Source: JBFMCT01 sp046565765 | GTDB taxonomy: Bacteria; Actinomycetota; Acidimicrobiia; Acidimicrobiales; AC-14 | Direction: 5' to 3' | DNA: 56,038 nt | Assembly (NCBI GenBank): GCA_046565765.1 | Contig: JBKHXX010000044.1 | Location: 1-56,038 of the forward strand | Shown: positions 46,936 to 55,527 of the stretch, piece by piece | Position numbering within the stretch: position 1 is the stretch's first letter | Layout of the letters: each line of letters begins with the position of its first letter | Notes under the pieces: model-generated | Databases searched by the model: none | What the model was told of the DNA's origin: nothing | Seen by the model: the letters and a program-made list of their open reading frames with translations, nothing else | Made by a program: the position numbers and the translations under genes

Positions 46936-47901
46936 CTATACCTCGATCTTGGTCATGCGGAAGATGATTGCGGCGCCCATGGCCACCATGAACCCCGTCC
47001 CCACCAGGACGATCAGACCCCACCCGCTGTACATGGGCTCCATGTAGTCGGGGCTGATCATCTGGACGAGGAAGAGCATGAACGGGGCCAGGGCGGTGAG
47101 GATCCATGCCGACATGCGGCCCTCAGCGGTCAGCACCTTGACCTCCCGGCGGACCTCGTCACGGGCCCGGATGAAGTCGGCCAGGGTGTGGAGCAGGTCG
47201 GCGAGGCGGCCACCCACGGTCTGCTGGATGCGGATGGCCTGCACCACCCAGTCGAGGTCCCGGATGTCGAGGCGCTGCGCCATGCGGCCCAGGGCGTCGA
47301 CGAGCGGGTCGCCCAGCCGGGTCTCGTTGACGACCCGGGCGAACTCCTCGGACAGGGGCGGTTCCGACTCCTCGCACATCATCTGGATCGCCCGCAGGAA
47401 CGTGTGGCCGGCGGAGAGCGACGAGGCGATGAGGCCGAGGGCGTCGGGGAGCGCCTCCTCGAACGCCTTCTTGCGCCTGGCGATCCGGCGCTTGATGGCC
47501 ACCGACCCCAGCAGGGGGGCCGAGGCCAGGCCGGCCACCGCGAACACCCAGGCGTTGGTCAGGGCCAGCAGCAGGGCCGCCAGTGCGGTCGCCGCGCAGA
47601 GGACGATCACCACGAACTCACCCGGCTTCATCGGGATCCGGGCCCGCTCGAGCGAGGCCTTGAGGGCGCCCTTGTTGTCGAACTGGGTGACCACCCTGCC
47701 GGCGAGGCCGACGGTGCCCAGCACGAGGGGGCTGCGGGTCTCGGTGAGCGCCTCGACGCGGACGTCGCGCTCACCGAAGGGGAGGTCGAGGATCTCGGCC
47801 AGCTTCTTGTCGCGGTCACGGACCCTGACGAGCCAGCCGGCGACGATCAGCGACAGGCCGATGCCTACGGCCAGCATGGCGAACACCACGGAAGAACTCA
47901 T
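46936..47901 (-). CDS. tadB: Tad pilus inner-membrane platform protein TadB
   Basis: The 321-residue protein has an N-terminal helix, a basic linker, two central helices (about 95-140), the F-domain signature ALPDALGLIASSLSAGHTFL, and a C-terminal helix pair (about 255-315). It pairs with TadC. Its start overlaps the tadA stop by 4 bases (ATGA), indicating tight coupling to the ATPase. Confidence 0.88.
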   Translation of the reverse strand: MSSSVVFAMLAVGIGLSLIVAGWLVRVRDRDKKLAEILDLPFGERDVRVEALTETRSPLVLGTVGLAGRVVTQFDNKGALKASLERARIPMKPGEFVVIVLCAATALAALLLALTNAWVFAVAGLASAPLLGSVAIKRRIARRKKAFEEALPDALGLIASSLSAGHTFLRAIQMMCEESEPPLSEEFARVVNETRLGDPLVDALGRMAQRLDIRDLDWVVQAIRIQQTVGGRLADLLHTLADFIRARDEVRREVKVLTAEGRMSAWILTALAPFMLFLVQMISPDYMEPMYSGWGLIVLVGTGFMVAMGAAIIFRMTKIEV

Positions 47902-49388
47902 CGTGCCCTCTCCGGTCGAACGAGCTGCGACATCTTGGGAACCTTGGCCGTGCGCAGGCGGGCGGCCGAACCGTTGCCGCTGCCGCCGGCGGTGCCGGGC
48001 TGGGCGGGGCGGAAGGCCTTGGCCGGGATCTCGACCCCGTTCTCGGCCAGCTTGTCGAGGAACTTGGGGCGCAGGCCGGTGGCGGTCAGCTCACCGGTCA
48101 TCCGCCCGTCGTCGCCCCTGGGCCCGGGCCGGAACTTGTAGAGGTCCTGGAGGAGGATCGTGTCGCCCTCCATGCCCTGCAGCTCGGTCACGGCGGTGAC
48201 CACGCGGCGCCCGTCGGGCATGCGGTCGAGGTGCATGATGATGTTCAGGGCCGACGTGATCTGCTCACGGATGGCCCGCACGGGCAGCTCGTAGCCGGCC
48301 ATGAGCACCATGGTCTCGAGGCGGCTCAGGGCGTCCCGGGGGCTGTTGGAGTGGACGGTGGTCATCGAGCCCTCGTGGCCGGTGTTCATGGCCTGGAGCA
48401 TGTCGAGGGCCTCGCCGCCACGGACCTCACCGACGATGATGCGGTCGGGGCGCATACGGAGGGCGTTGCGGACGAGGTCGCGGATGCGGACCTCGCCGGC
48501 CCCCTCGGCGTTGGGCGGGCGGGCCTCGAGGCTGATGACGTGGGGCTGCTGGAGCTGGAGCTCGGCCGCGTCCTCGATCGTGATGATGCGCTCACCCTCG
48601 GGGATGAACGACGACAGCACGTTGAGGTTGGTCGTCTTACCGGTGCCGGTACCTCCCGAGACCAGGATGTTGAGCTTGCCCCGGACGCACGCCTCCAGCA
48701 CCACCGACAGGTCGAGGGTGAAGGTGCCGAAGTTGATCAGGTCCTTGGCCGTGTAGGGGTCGGCCGCAAACTTCCGGACGGTGAGCACGGAGCCGTGCAC
48801 GGCCAGCGGCGGGATGATGGCGTTGACACGGGAGCCGTCGGGGAGGCGGGCGTCCACCATGGGGGACCCCTCGTCGATGCGCCGGCCGACCGCCCCCACG
48901 ATCTTCTCGATCACCTGGCGGTACTGGGAGTCGTCGGTGAACGAGGCGCCGGTGTGCACCAGCCGCCCGTCACGCTCCACCCAGATGTCGTCGTAGGCGT
49001 TGCACATGATTTCCGTGATGGACGAGTCGGCCAGCATCGGGTCCAGGGGGCCGTAGCCAAGGGTGTCCTGGATGACCTCCTGGACGAACTTGCGGCGCTC
49101 CGACGGCGACACCTTCACGTCCTCCCGCTGGAGGATCTGGTCGAGGGCGGCCCGCACCTCGGCCGCCACCCGCTCGCTGGAGAGGCCGCCGACCTTGGGG
49201 GCGACCTCGGCCAGCACCAGGTCGCGCACCTTCCGCTTGGAGGCCGACCAGCCGGCCGACGAGATGCGCCGGGTGGGCGTGGTCGCGGTTTCCTTGGTGC
49301 CTGGCCGGGCGGCGGGCCGCCGGCGGGGCGGTTCGTTCGAGATGCGCTCGTCCTCTTCGATGGCGGCGAGCTTGTCTGAGAGCTTCAC
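47898..49388 (-). CDS. tadA: Tad pilus assembly ATPase TadA/CpaF
   Basis: The 496-residue protein is a secretion ATPase of the VirB11/PilT superfamily. Walker A is GGTGTGKTTNL, the Asp box DAAELQLQQPH, Walker B VGEVRGGEALDMLQ, and the His box MTTVHSNSP. The N-terminal domain (about 55-200) carries SERRKFVQEVIQDTLGYGPL and PDGSRVNAIIPPLA typical of CpaF. It powers pilus assembly from the cytoplasmic face. It lies 9 bases after tadZ. Confidence 0.93.
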   Translation of the reverse strand: MKLSDKLAAIEEDERISNEPPRRRPAARPGTKETATTPTRRISSAGWSASKRKVRDLVLAEVAPKVGGLSSERVAAEVRAALDQILQREDVKVSPSERRKFVQEVIQDTLGYGPLDPMLADSSITEIMCNAYDDIWVERDGRLVHTGASFTDDSQYRQVIEKIVGAVGRRIDEGSPMVDARLPDGSRVNAIIPPLAVHGSVLTVRKFAADPYTAKDLINFGTFTLDLSVVLEACVRGKLNILVSGGTGTGKTTNLNVLSSFIPEGERIITIEDAAELQLQQPHVISLEARPPNAEGAGEVRIRDLVRNALRMRPDRIIVGEVRGGEALDMLQAMNTGHEGSMTTVHSNSPRDALSRLETMVLMAGYELPVRAIREQITSALNIIMHLDRMPDGRRVVTAVTELQGMEGDTILLQDLYKFRPGPRGDDGRMTGELTATGLRPKFLDKLAENGVEIPAKAFRPAQPGTAGGSGNGSAARLRTAKVPKMSQLVRPERAR

Positions 49389-49397
49389 GATGTCCCC

Positions 49398-50651
49398 TTA
49401 CTGGGCGGCGTGGGCGGGCTTGAGGAAACGGGCGAAGAAGCCGCGGCGCTTGGTGTCCTCGGGGGCCAGCACGAGGCTCGTCCGCTTGTCCTCGGGGAGG
49501 AGCGGAGCCAGACCGGTGCTGAGCCTGCGGCTGATCTCGGACGTCGGCGCGAAGCCCAGGATGGGCGTGCCGACGTTCACCGACTTGCTCACCTCACGGG
49601 CGTAGGGCAGGACCGCCTTGAACCCCTGGGGGAAGAGCTTGCTGATCTGGTCGACGTCGATGCCGACGTCGCGCTCGGCCTTGTTGAGGATGAGGTTGAC
49701 GTTGTCCGACGGGATCTTCAGCTTGTCGAGCGTGTTCAGGAACACGCCCATGTTGCGCACGCTCGGCAGGTCCATGGTCGCCATCACGTACAGGGCGTTG
49801 GACAGGTCGAAGGCGGCCAGCACCACCTCGCTGAGCTGGGCGGGGGTGTCGACGACCACGTAGTCGTACTTGTGGCGGGCGGCCTCGATGACCCGGGTGA
49901 CGTCGGTCGGGTGGATGCGGTCGGCGTCGGTCGGGTCCTTGGGCGCCGGCAGCACGGCCACACCGCTGTCGTGGCGCACCACGAACTCCTCGAAGTGGCC
50001 GACCAGGTCGCCGCCCTCCTCCTCGCGGGCCAGCAGGTCCGCGATGGAGTAGCGGGGACGCAGCCGCAGGGCGGTCGACACCTCGCCGAACTGCAGGTCG
50101 AGGTCGACGATGCACGTCGACTTCCCGGTGTGCTGCTGGAGGAAGTAGGCCAGGTTGGTCCCGAAGAACGTCTTGCCGCACCCGCCGGTGGCGGAGGCGA
50201 TGGTGAACACCGTGCCGACGTTCTCGGCGTAGTGGTGGTTGGAGGCGGTGGCCGTGGCCGACGCCGTCTGGGGCCGGCTCAGGCTGATGGCCCGCTCCAG
50301 CGTCTCCCGCATGACCTTGTCGGCCACCGGCAGGTGCAGCAGGTCCAGGGCGCCCGTCTTCACGATGTCGCGCAACTGAGCCTGCGGGCGCTCCGAGAAC
50401 GCCAGGACGAGGCTCATGGCCGGGAGCTCGTCACGGATCACCTGGAGCCGGGTGAGGCCCGACTTGGTGCCCAGGCTGGGGCCGGCGACCAGGACGTCGA
50501 ACGGACCGTCCTCGGTCAGCAGGTCCCCCACCTGCCCGGGGCGGTCACACGGGACGACCTCGGGGCGGGGACGGAGCTCGCTGGCCACCCCCCGGACCTG
50601 GCTGGCCAGGTCCGGGTCGCGCTCCAGAACGAGGATCTTGGGATTGCGCAT
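49398..50651 (-). CDS. tadZ: TadZ/CpaE-like pilus localization ATPase
   Basis: The 417-residue protein has an atypical receiver-like N-terminal domain (about 5-130) and a ParA/MinD-type ATPase domain (about 145-400). The deviant Walker A is SATGGCGKTFFGTNLA, Walker B is VVVDTPAQ, and VDLDLQFGEVS follows strand 2. TadZ proteins place the Tad machine at a cell pole or at foci. It lies between cpaB and tadA on the same strand (12-base gap before it). Confidence 0.87.
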   Translation of the reverse strand: MRNPKILVLERDPDLASQVRGVASELRPRPEVVPCDRPGQVGDLLTEDGPFDVLVAGPSLGTKSGLTRLQVIRDELPAMSLVLAFSERPQAQLRDIVKTGALDLLHLPVADKVMRETLERAISLSRPQTASATATASNHHYAENVGTVFTIASATGGCGKTFFGTNLAYFLQQHTGKSTCIVDLDLQFGEVSTALRLRPRYSIADLLAREEEGGDLVGHFEEFVVRHDSGVAVLPAPKDPTDADRIHPTDVTRVIEAARHKYDYVVVDTPAQLSEVVLAAFDLSNALYVMATMDLPSVRNMGVFLNTLDKLKIPSDNVNLILNKAERDVGIDVDQISKLFPQGFKAVLPYAREVSKSVNVGTPILGFAPTSEISRRLSTGLAPLLPEDKRTSLVLAPEDTKRRGFFARFLKPAHAAQ

Positions 50652-50663
50652 GTGGTGTCGCTC

Positions 50664-51386
50664 CTAGAGGGTCTTCAGGGCCTGCTGCTGGTTGACGCCC
50701 GGGGTCGAGCCGACGGGGGCCTGGTCCTTGGCAACCAGCGAGAAGTAGAGGTCCTGGTAGCTGGTGAGGTAGACGAGCTGCTCGGCCGCAGCCGGGTCGA
50801 CGGCCAGGAGGTAGACCAGGCCGGCGCCGCCCGGCTGGCCCTGGTTGGTGGCCAGGGTCGCGCCGTTGACGTTGAGCACCTCGACGTTCTGCATGATCAG
50901 CTTGGCCTGGGGGCCCTGGGGGCTGTCCTTCTGCAGGCCGAAGATGTTGATGTGGTCACCGGCGCCGGCGAACCCGGCCACGCCCGGCACGTTGGCGAGC
51001 TGGACCGCCAGGGCGTTCTTGCCCTCGGGGATCTTCAGCGTGCCGATGCGGGTCTGCGACTCCTGGAACTGGTCGCTGGTGATCAGCTGGCCCTCGGCCA
51101 CGCCCAGGGTGGCGACACGGCCCACGAGCTGGGACGAGTCGGTCAGGGCGTTGGCCGGCTTGGCCGACTCGGCCACGACCTTGGTCTTGACCATGCCCTG
51201 GTTCACGGCGTTGCCACCGGAGGTGCCGGCAGGGATCGCCTTGTCGGCGTAGAGCACGGCGACGCGGCCCGGACCAGCCTCCGGGGTGTCGTCGCCGTTG
51301 TCACGTGCAATGAGGAAGGTGGCCCCGGCGCCGACCATGAAGACGGCCAGCCCCAGGATCACAACGAGGTTCGAACGTTTTGCCAT
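50664..51386 (-). CDS. cpaB: CpaB/RcpC-like pilus assembly protein
   Basis: The 240-residue protein has an N-terminal membrane helix (about 6-28), an SAF-like domain start (VLYADKAIPAGTSGGNAVNQ), and a beta-rich RcpC domain (about 100-200, VQLANVPGVAGFAGAGDHIN). CpaB proteins work outside the membrane in Flp pilus assembly. ATG 51386 has GGGAG 5 nt upstream; GTG 51389 is one codon earlier. It is the first gene of the minus-strand tad operon and is divergent from tadE. Confidence 0.85.
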   Translation of the reverse strand: MAKRSNLVVILGLAVFMVGAGATFLIARDNGDDTPEAGPGRVAVLYADKAIPAGTSGGNAVNQGMVKTKVVAESAKPANALTDSSQLVGRVATLGVAEGQLITSDQFQESQTRIGTLKIPEGKNALAVQLANVPGVAGFAGAGDHINIFGLQKDSPQGPQAKLIMQNVEVLNVNGATLATNQGQPGGAGLVYLLAVDPAAAEQLVYLTSYQDLYFSLVAKDQAPVGSTPGVNQQQALKTL

Positions 51387-51507
51387 CACATCTCCCGGTC
51401 AGTTCGGAGTGGTCTCGAGGCGAGCTCTGCGGCACGCACGGCCCCCTCGACGCGAGACGGACCGCAGAAGGGTTCTCGGCCTCCCGATTCCCGGGCTTGA
51501 ACGGAAA

Positions 51508-51546
51508 TTGGGTCTAAAGACCTATTGCCCGGGCTCCGATACCTCC
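51508..51546. promoter_or_regulatory. cpaB/tadE intergenic inverted repeat and promoter-like box
   Basis: GGTC-TAAA-GACC followed by TAT (51511-51525) lies 10 nt before CCGATACCTCC (51536-51546). Both elements recur upstream of flp. The repeat sits between the divergent cpaB operon and the tadE/tadG genes, so one regulator could control all pilus genes. Confidence 0.5.
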
Positions 51547-51565
51547 GGGAGTCCCTTCACCGTCG

Positions 51566-52042
51566 ATGGAGCTGAGCGTGAGCCACCGAGTACTGCCTTC
51601 GCGGGCCCGATCGTCCTTGCCGCGGCTGCGCCGGACCGAGTCGGGCGCCGCCCTGGTCGAGTTCGCCCTCGTCTTCGGGCTGTTCGTCTTCGTCCTCTAC
51701 GCGCTGATCGCCTTCGGGATGATGCTGGCCCTGAAGCAGAGCGTCACGAACGCTTCGGCGGAGGCAGCCCGCTCCGCGGTGGGCATCACCACCGACGCCG
51801 ACGCCATCCTCAAGGCCCAGACCACCGCACGGGATCGCCTCGACTGGCTCGGCAGCAAGTACCAGGACAGTGACACGACCGCCACCGTCGGGTTCTGCAA
51901 CGGGAGCAGCGGCCCGAAGTGCATCACCGTCAAGATCACCTACCCGTACGGGAGCCGGCCCCTCGTCCCGCCCGCCCCCGGGCTGGGGCTGATCACGCCG
52001 GACACCTTCGGGTCCACCGCCATCGTCCAGATCACCAGCTAG
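51566..52042 (+). CDS. tadE: TadE-like pseudopilin
   Basis: The protein (158 residues from ATG 51566, or 154 from GTG 51578) has a basic leader and the class motif RTESGAALVEFALVFGLFVFVL, with Gly at the cut and Glu at +5. A polar domain with two Cys (FCNGSSGPKC) follows. TadE is a minor pseudopilin of the Flp/Tad system. GTG 51578 has GGAG 6 nt upstream and may be the real start. It lies 8 bases before the TadG-like gene. Confidence 0.85.
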   Translation: MELSVSHRVLPSRARSSLPRLRRTESGAALVEFALVFGLFVFVLYALIAFGMMLALKQSVTNASAEAARSAVGITTDADAILKAQTTARDRLDWLGSKYQDSDTTATVGFCNGSSGPKCITVKITYPYGSRPLVPPAPGLGLITPDTFGSTAIVQITS

Positions 52043-52050
52043 GAGACCCG

Positions 52051-53634
52051 GTGAACCGCCTCTTCCGGCGCCAGCGCGACGAGCGCGGCGCCATCCTGAT
52101 CATGGCCACGGTCGGCGTCGTCCTGGCCGTCATCTCCGCCGCCCTCGCCGTCGACCTCGGTCGCCACGCCCAGGAGCGGCGCCGGGACCAGAAGGTCGCC
52201 GACCTGGCCGCCCTGGACGCCGTCCGCGACCTGGCCAACGTCGACGCAGTCGCCAAGGCCAGCGCCCTCCGCAACAGCTTCCCCAGCGGCCCCGGCTTCA
52301 GCGTGACGGGCGTGGAGGGCGTCAAGGTCGACGGGGCCTGCGTGCCCCAGCCGGGTGCAGGGTCCGCCTGCGTCACCGTCCGGTCGACGATCAGCAACAT
52401 CTTCCGGCCGGGCGACGGGTCCATCCGGGCCGTGGCGGTGGCCAGCCGGGAGAACAAGGGCTCGTTCTCCATCGGCTCGTCCCTTGCCAGCCTGGACCCG
52501 AGCGACAGCGTGCTCGACCAGTACATGCGGCGGATCATCAATGCGTCCGGGCCCGTCAACGTCGTGAGCTACAACGGCCTGGCCTCGGCCAACGTCACCC
52601 TCAAGGCCCTCCAGCAGCAGCTCCTCAACGCCGGTCTCGACGTCGGCAGCGTGGACAAGCTGCTGAACACGTCGATGAGCCTGCGCCAGCTCCTCACCGC
52701 CACCGCATCAGCCCTCGGCCCCGGCAACCCAGCCGCCGCCGCCGACGTCAACGGGATCGCGCTGGCAGCCAACTCCACCTTGATGGTCAAGCTGGGAGAC
52801 CTCATCGAGGTCGCTCAGGGCTCGGACAACGCCGCCTTGGCCTCGCAGGTCAACGTGTTCCGCCTGGTGACGGGCTCGGCGGCGGTGGCCAACGGGACCA
52901 ACACCATCAGCATCCCGTCGCTGACCGTCTCGATCCCCAACGTCACCAACGTGTCGGTCTCGCTGAAGATCACCGAGCTGCCGAAGATGTACATCGGGCC
53001 GACCTACGGTCCCCAGCCCCACGCCCAGACCTCCCAGGTCGAGCTGACGGTCAGTCCCACCATCGACCTGAGCATCCCGCTGGTCGCCCGGGTCACCGGA
53101 ACCATCCCGGTCAACACGGCTGCAGCCAAGGCGACGGGCAACCTGGTGGCGGTGGACTGTGACACGCCCACCGGGATCACCGTGGACGCCACCACCGGTG
53201 CGGCAACGGTCAGCGCAGGAGCCACGCTCACCGTGCGCCTCCTCACCTTGCTCGGGGAGGGCGTCCCCCTGAACGTCCTGAACGTGGCGCTCAACGGGAA
53301 CGCCGGCTCCGGCAGCCACCCCGGCCTCGACTTCACCTACTCCGGCGACTACGGGCCTCCCGGCCAGCACGTCGGCAACACCACTGCCGGTTTGGGCACG
53401 CTCCTCACGGCCAGCACCGGAAACGCCCTGGTCAACGCCGTGCTCGACACGATCACGGCTGCCCTGCGGCCCATCCTGAACACCGTCGACACCGCCGTCG
53501 TCCGACCCCTCCTGAAGGCTGCGGGGGCTGACATGGGCACCGCCGACGTGATCGCCCACCCGGTCGAGATCTCCCCCGGCCCCCCGGCGGTGCTCGACGG
53601 GGCGTGGTGCGGGGACATCGCTCTCATCGGCTGA
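52051..53634 (+). CDS. TadG-like pilus-associated secreted protein
   Basis: The 527-residue protein has an N-terminal Tad-type segment (RDERGAILIMATVGVVLAVI then ALAVDLGRHAQERRRDQKVA). A long, mostly beta/Thr-Val-rich exported part follows without a clear VWA motif. C-terminal pairs of Cys (VDCDTPTG near 365 and GAWCGD at the end) could form disulfides. It is larger than usual TadG and lacks the MIDAS site, so it is best called TadG-like. AGGAG 5 nt before GTG 52051 is a clear ribosome site. A perfect hairpin follows at 53658-53685. Confidence 0.78.
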   Translation: MNRLFRRQRDERGAILIMATVGVVLAVISAALAVDLGRHAQERRRDQKVADLAALDAVRDLANVDAVAKASALRNSFPSGPGFSVTGVEGVKVDGACVPQPGAGSACVTVRSTISNIFRPGDGSIRAVAVASRENKGSFSIGSSLASLDPSDSVLDQYMRRIINASGPVNVVSYNGLASANVTLKALQQQLLNAGLDVGSVDKLLNTSMSLRQLLTATASALGPGNPAAAADVNGIALAANSTLMVKLGDLIEVAQGSDNAALASQVNVFRLVTGSAAVANGTNTISIPSLTVSIPNVTNVSVSLKITELPKMYIGPTYGPQPHAQTSQVELTVSPTIDLSIPLVARVTGTIPVNTAAAKATGNLVAVDCDTPTGITVDATTGAATVSAGATLTVRLLTLLGEGVPLNVLNVALNGNAGSGSHPGLDFTYSGDYGPPGQHVGNTTAGLGTLLTASTGNALVNAVLDTITAALRPILNTVDTAVVRPLLKAAGADMGTADVIAHPVEISPGPPAVLDGAWCGDIALIG

Positions 53635-53657
53635 TCGGTCTCATCCCCTCTGCTCAC

Positions 53658-53685
53658 TGACGGGCGCACGTAAGTGCGCCCGTCA
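53658..53685 (+). terminator. Strong terminator hairpin after the tadE/tadG operon
   Basis: A perfect 12-bp stem TGACGGGCGCAC / GTGCGCCCGTCA with loop GTAA lies 23 bases after the TadG-like stop. No long T-run follows, as for the other hairpin terminator in this window. Confidence 0.7.
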
Positions 53686-53729
53686 CCTATTGCACCGACC
53701 CCTCGTCGGTCAGCAAACTTTGGGCAGGG

Positions 53730-54488
53730 ATGGGCCGTTGCACCTTCGTCTGGGCGCACGGGCTCCAGAGCTCCAGGGCTCACGAGGACGAGCTGGGGCT
53801 GTTCGACTGGAGCCCCGTCCATGACGTGGCGCGCATGGTGCGCTATGACGCCAAGGGCCACGGTGAGGGCAGGCGGGCGTACGAGGACCGGGCCTACCGC
53901 TGGTCCACCCTCGTCGACGACATGTTGTTCGCGGCGGGCTCCCACGGCCCGTTCGTGGCCGGAGGGGCATGCATCGGCGCCGCCACCGCGCTCTACGCCG
54001 CCCTTCGGGCCCGCCGCCGGGTCCAGGCCCTCGTGCTGGTCACGCCGCCGGCGGCTTGGAACTCCCGCAACGGCCAGCCCGAGGCCTATGCCTCGGCCGC
54101 CTCGTTGGTGGAGCGGCGAGGGCTCCCGTCACTGTTGGAGTCGTGGCGCACCCGCCCCCAGCCCCGCATCCTCGACCGGGAGGTCCCCCACGCCCGGGAC
54201 GTCACCCTCCGCCACCTGGCGGCCATGGACGAGAAGGCCCTCCCCGCCATCCTCCGCGGCTCCGCCCTGTCCGACCTCCCGTGCCAGGACGAGATCGCGA
54301 ACCTGGTGCTGCCCACGCTGATCCTGGCCTGGGACGGCGACCCCGAGCACCCCGTAGCCACCGCCGAGGCCCTCGCCGACCGGCTCCTGTTCAGCGAGCT
54401 CCACGTCGCCCACGATCTCGCCGACGTCCGCCAGTGGCCCAAGCTCATCGCCCACTTCCTGGGCGAGCTCTGCCTCTGGGACGCGTAG
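53730..54488 (+). CDS. Alpha/beta hydrolase with Cys in the nucleophile position
   Basis: The 252-residue protein has the hydrolase order: FVWAHGLQSSR (oxyanion strand), RYDAKGHGEG, the nucleophile elbow GGACIG with Cys81 in place of Ser, then LILAWDGDPEHPV with the acid and ELHVAHDLADV with the likely His. Cys nucleophiles are known in dienelactone hydrolases, but the surrounding sequence is not of that family. Activity is therefore uncertain. The ATG follows GGGCAGGG, and the gene stands alone after the tad terminator. Confidence 0.75.
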   Translation: MGRCTFVWAHGLQSSRAHEDELGLFDWSPVHDVARMVRYDAKGHGEGRRAYEDRAYRWSTLVDDMLFAAGSHGPFVAGGACIGAATALYAALRARRRVQALVLVTPPAAWNSRNGQPEAYASAASLVERRGLPSLLESWRTRPQPRILDREVPHARDVTLRHLAAMDEKALPAILRGSALSDLPCQDEIANLVLPTLILAWDGDPEHPVATAEALADRLLFSELHVAHDLADVRQWPKLIAHFLGELCLWDA

Positions 54489-54490
54489 CC

Positions 54491-54597
54491 GGCGCGCTCG
54501 CCGCTTTGTGCATCGAACACGGCCTGCCCATCGTGTCGGCCGACACGGATTTCGCACGCTTCTCCGAGATCCAGTGGACAACCCCATCAAGACGTAA
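54491..54597 (+). pseudogene. C-terminal remnant of a PIN-domain (VapC-like) toxin, frameshifted
   Basis: The frame translates as ALAALCIEHGLPIVSADTDFARFSEIQWT, the typical C-terminal end of VapC PIN toxins (HGL, SADTDF with the metal-binding Asp, then W-x-N-P). In the present frame the sequence loses the pattern after Trp. Restoring one base gives W-T-N-P-I-K-T followed by TAA at 54595-54597. The front of the toxin, with its other acidic residues, is absent, replaced by the hydrolase gene. No antitoxin gene is visible. It is a decayed fragment. Confidence 0.7.
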
Positions 54598-54666
54598 CGA
54601 AGGCCGAGCACTTCTGTGTCGTACAACGTGTCGCCACGACACATTTCCGGACGCGGTTCGTCCGGA

Positions 54667-55527
54667 CTACGACCTGACCACCGCCTGTAGCTCTCGAGCG
54701 GGAAAGTCCTCGATCCTCCCCGTCGTGCGGAGCTCCCGCAGAATCCCGCTCTGCCCGCCGAGGCTCCACGTCGCCGTCCACCGCTGGGTGACGACGACGT
54801 CGTATGCCCCCGCCCATTGGTAGTCGTGCTTGATCTGCCCGTCCGGCCATGGCCGGCCCTCACTGCTGTGCGGACCGGACGACTGTCCGTCTCCCCATTC
54901 GACGTAATACCGCCCGGTCGCCACGATGACTAACGGCCCGAACGGTGAGTCGCTGTTGTGTGTCATCGTCGTGACGCCGTTCGTTTCGAGGTACGACATC
55001 TTGCCAACGATCGCCCACCCAGGGGCGATGCGCGGGTTGGGCCTCGGCATCGGGACCCGCTCCCAGAACCGAGCGGCAAATGCGCCCGGCGTGTCGCTGA
55101 TACCGGCACCAGGCTGGGGCTCCGGCGTCGGACAAGGAGGATAGTCCTGGTACGAAATGTTGAACTCATTCACGCCAGGGATACGATCGGGCGACGGTGC
55201 TATGCCTGGGGATGCATCGGCTGGCAGCGGAGAACCTTGCTGGTAATAGCCGGTAGCGACGCACTGCTGACCGTCTGGTGAAGTGCGCACAGCGGAATAC
55301 TGGATGTACTGAATCGGGGAACTCGCGCCCGTGCCGACCGGACGGACAGTCACCGTTTGGTTAGACGTAGGATAGAGCGGGTCACGACGAGCACCACAGT
55401 CAGCATCTTCACCGCTTAGGGAGGGCAAGCACCCGGCGGCAGTTGCTCCTGGCGTCTCCACGGCACCGGGATCAACGGGTACCTGCGCCATTACGACAAC
55501 GAGGATGAGTGCTATGCCGAAAGGCAT
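54667..55527 (-). CDS. Secreted protein with PKD-like domain, unknown function
   Basis: The 286-residue protein has a signal peptide (MPFGIALILVVVMAQVPVDP), then a low-complexity and Cys-containing region (GCLPSLSGEDADCG, PPCPTPEPQPG). The C-terminal half has YYVEWGDGQSS, HDYQWAGAYDVVVT and TWSLGG, the order of a PKD-like beta-sandwich. AGGAGAG lies about 6 nt before ATG 55527. It overlaps the upstream gene by 16 bases, so the two are co-expressed. Codon use is less GC-biased than in most of the window. No enzyme motif is visible. Confidence 0.68.
   Translation of the reverse strand: MPFGIALILVVVMAQVPVDPGAVETPGATAAGCLPSLSGEDADCGARRDPLYPTSNQTVTVRPVGTGASSPIQYIQYSAVRTSPDGQQCVATGYYQQGSPLPADASPGIAPSPDRIPGVNEFNISYQDYPPCPTPEPQPGAGISDTPGAFAARFWERVPMPRPNPRIAPGWAIVGKMSYLETNGVTTMTHNSDSPFGPLVIVATGRYYVEWGDGQSSGPHSSEGRPWPDGQIKHDYQWAGAYDVVVTQRWTATWSLGGQSGILRELRTTGRIEDFPARELQAVVRS

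Noticed and set aside
51515..51541. Sigma-28 (FliA/WhiG)-like promoter TAAAG...CCGATA before tadE
   Set aside because: Spacing is one base too long and the TAAA part is absent from the otherwise matching flp region; the shared inverted repeat explains the conservation better.
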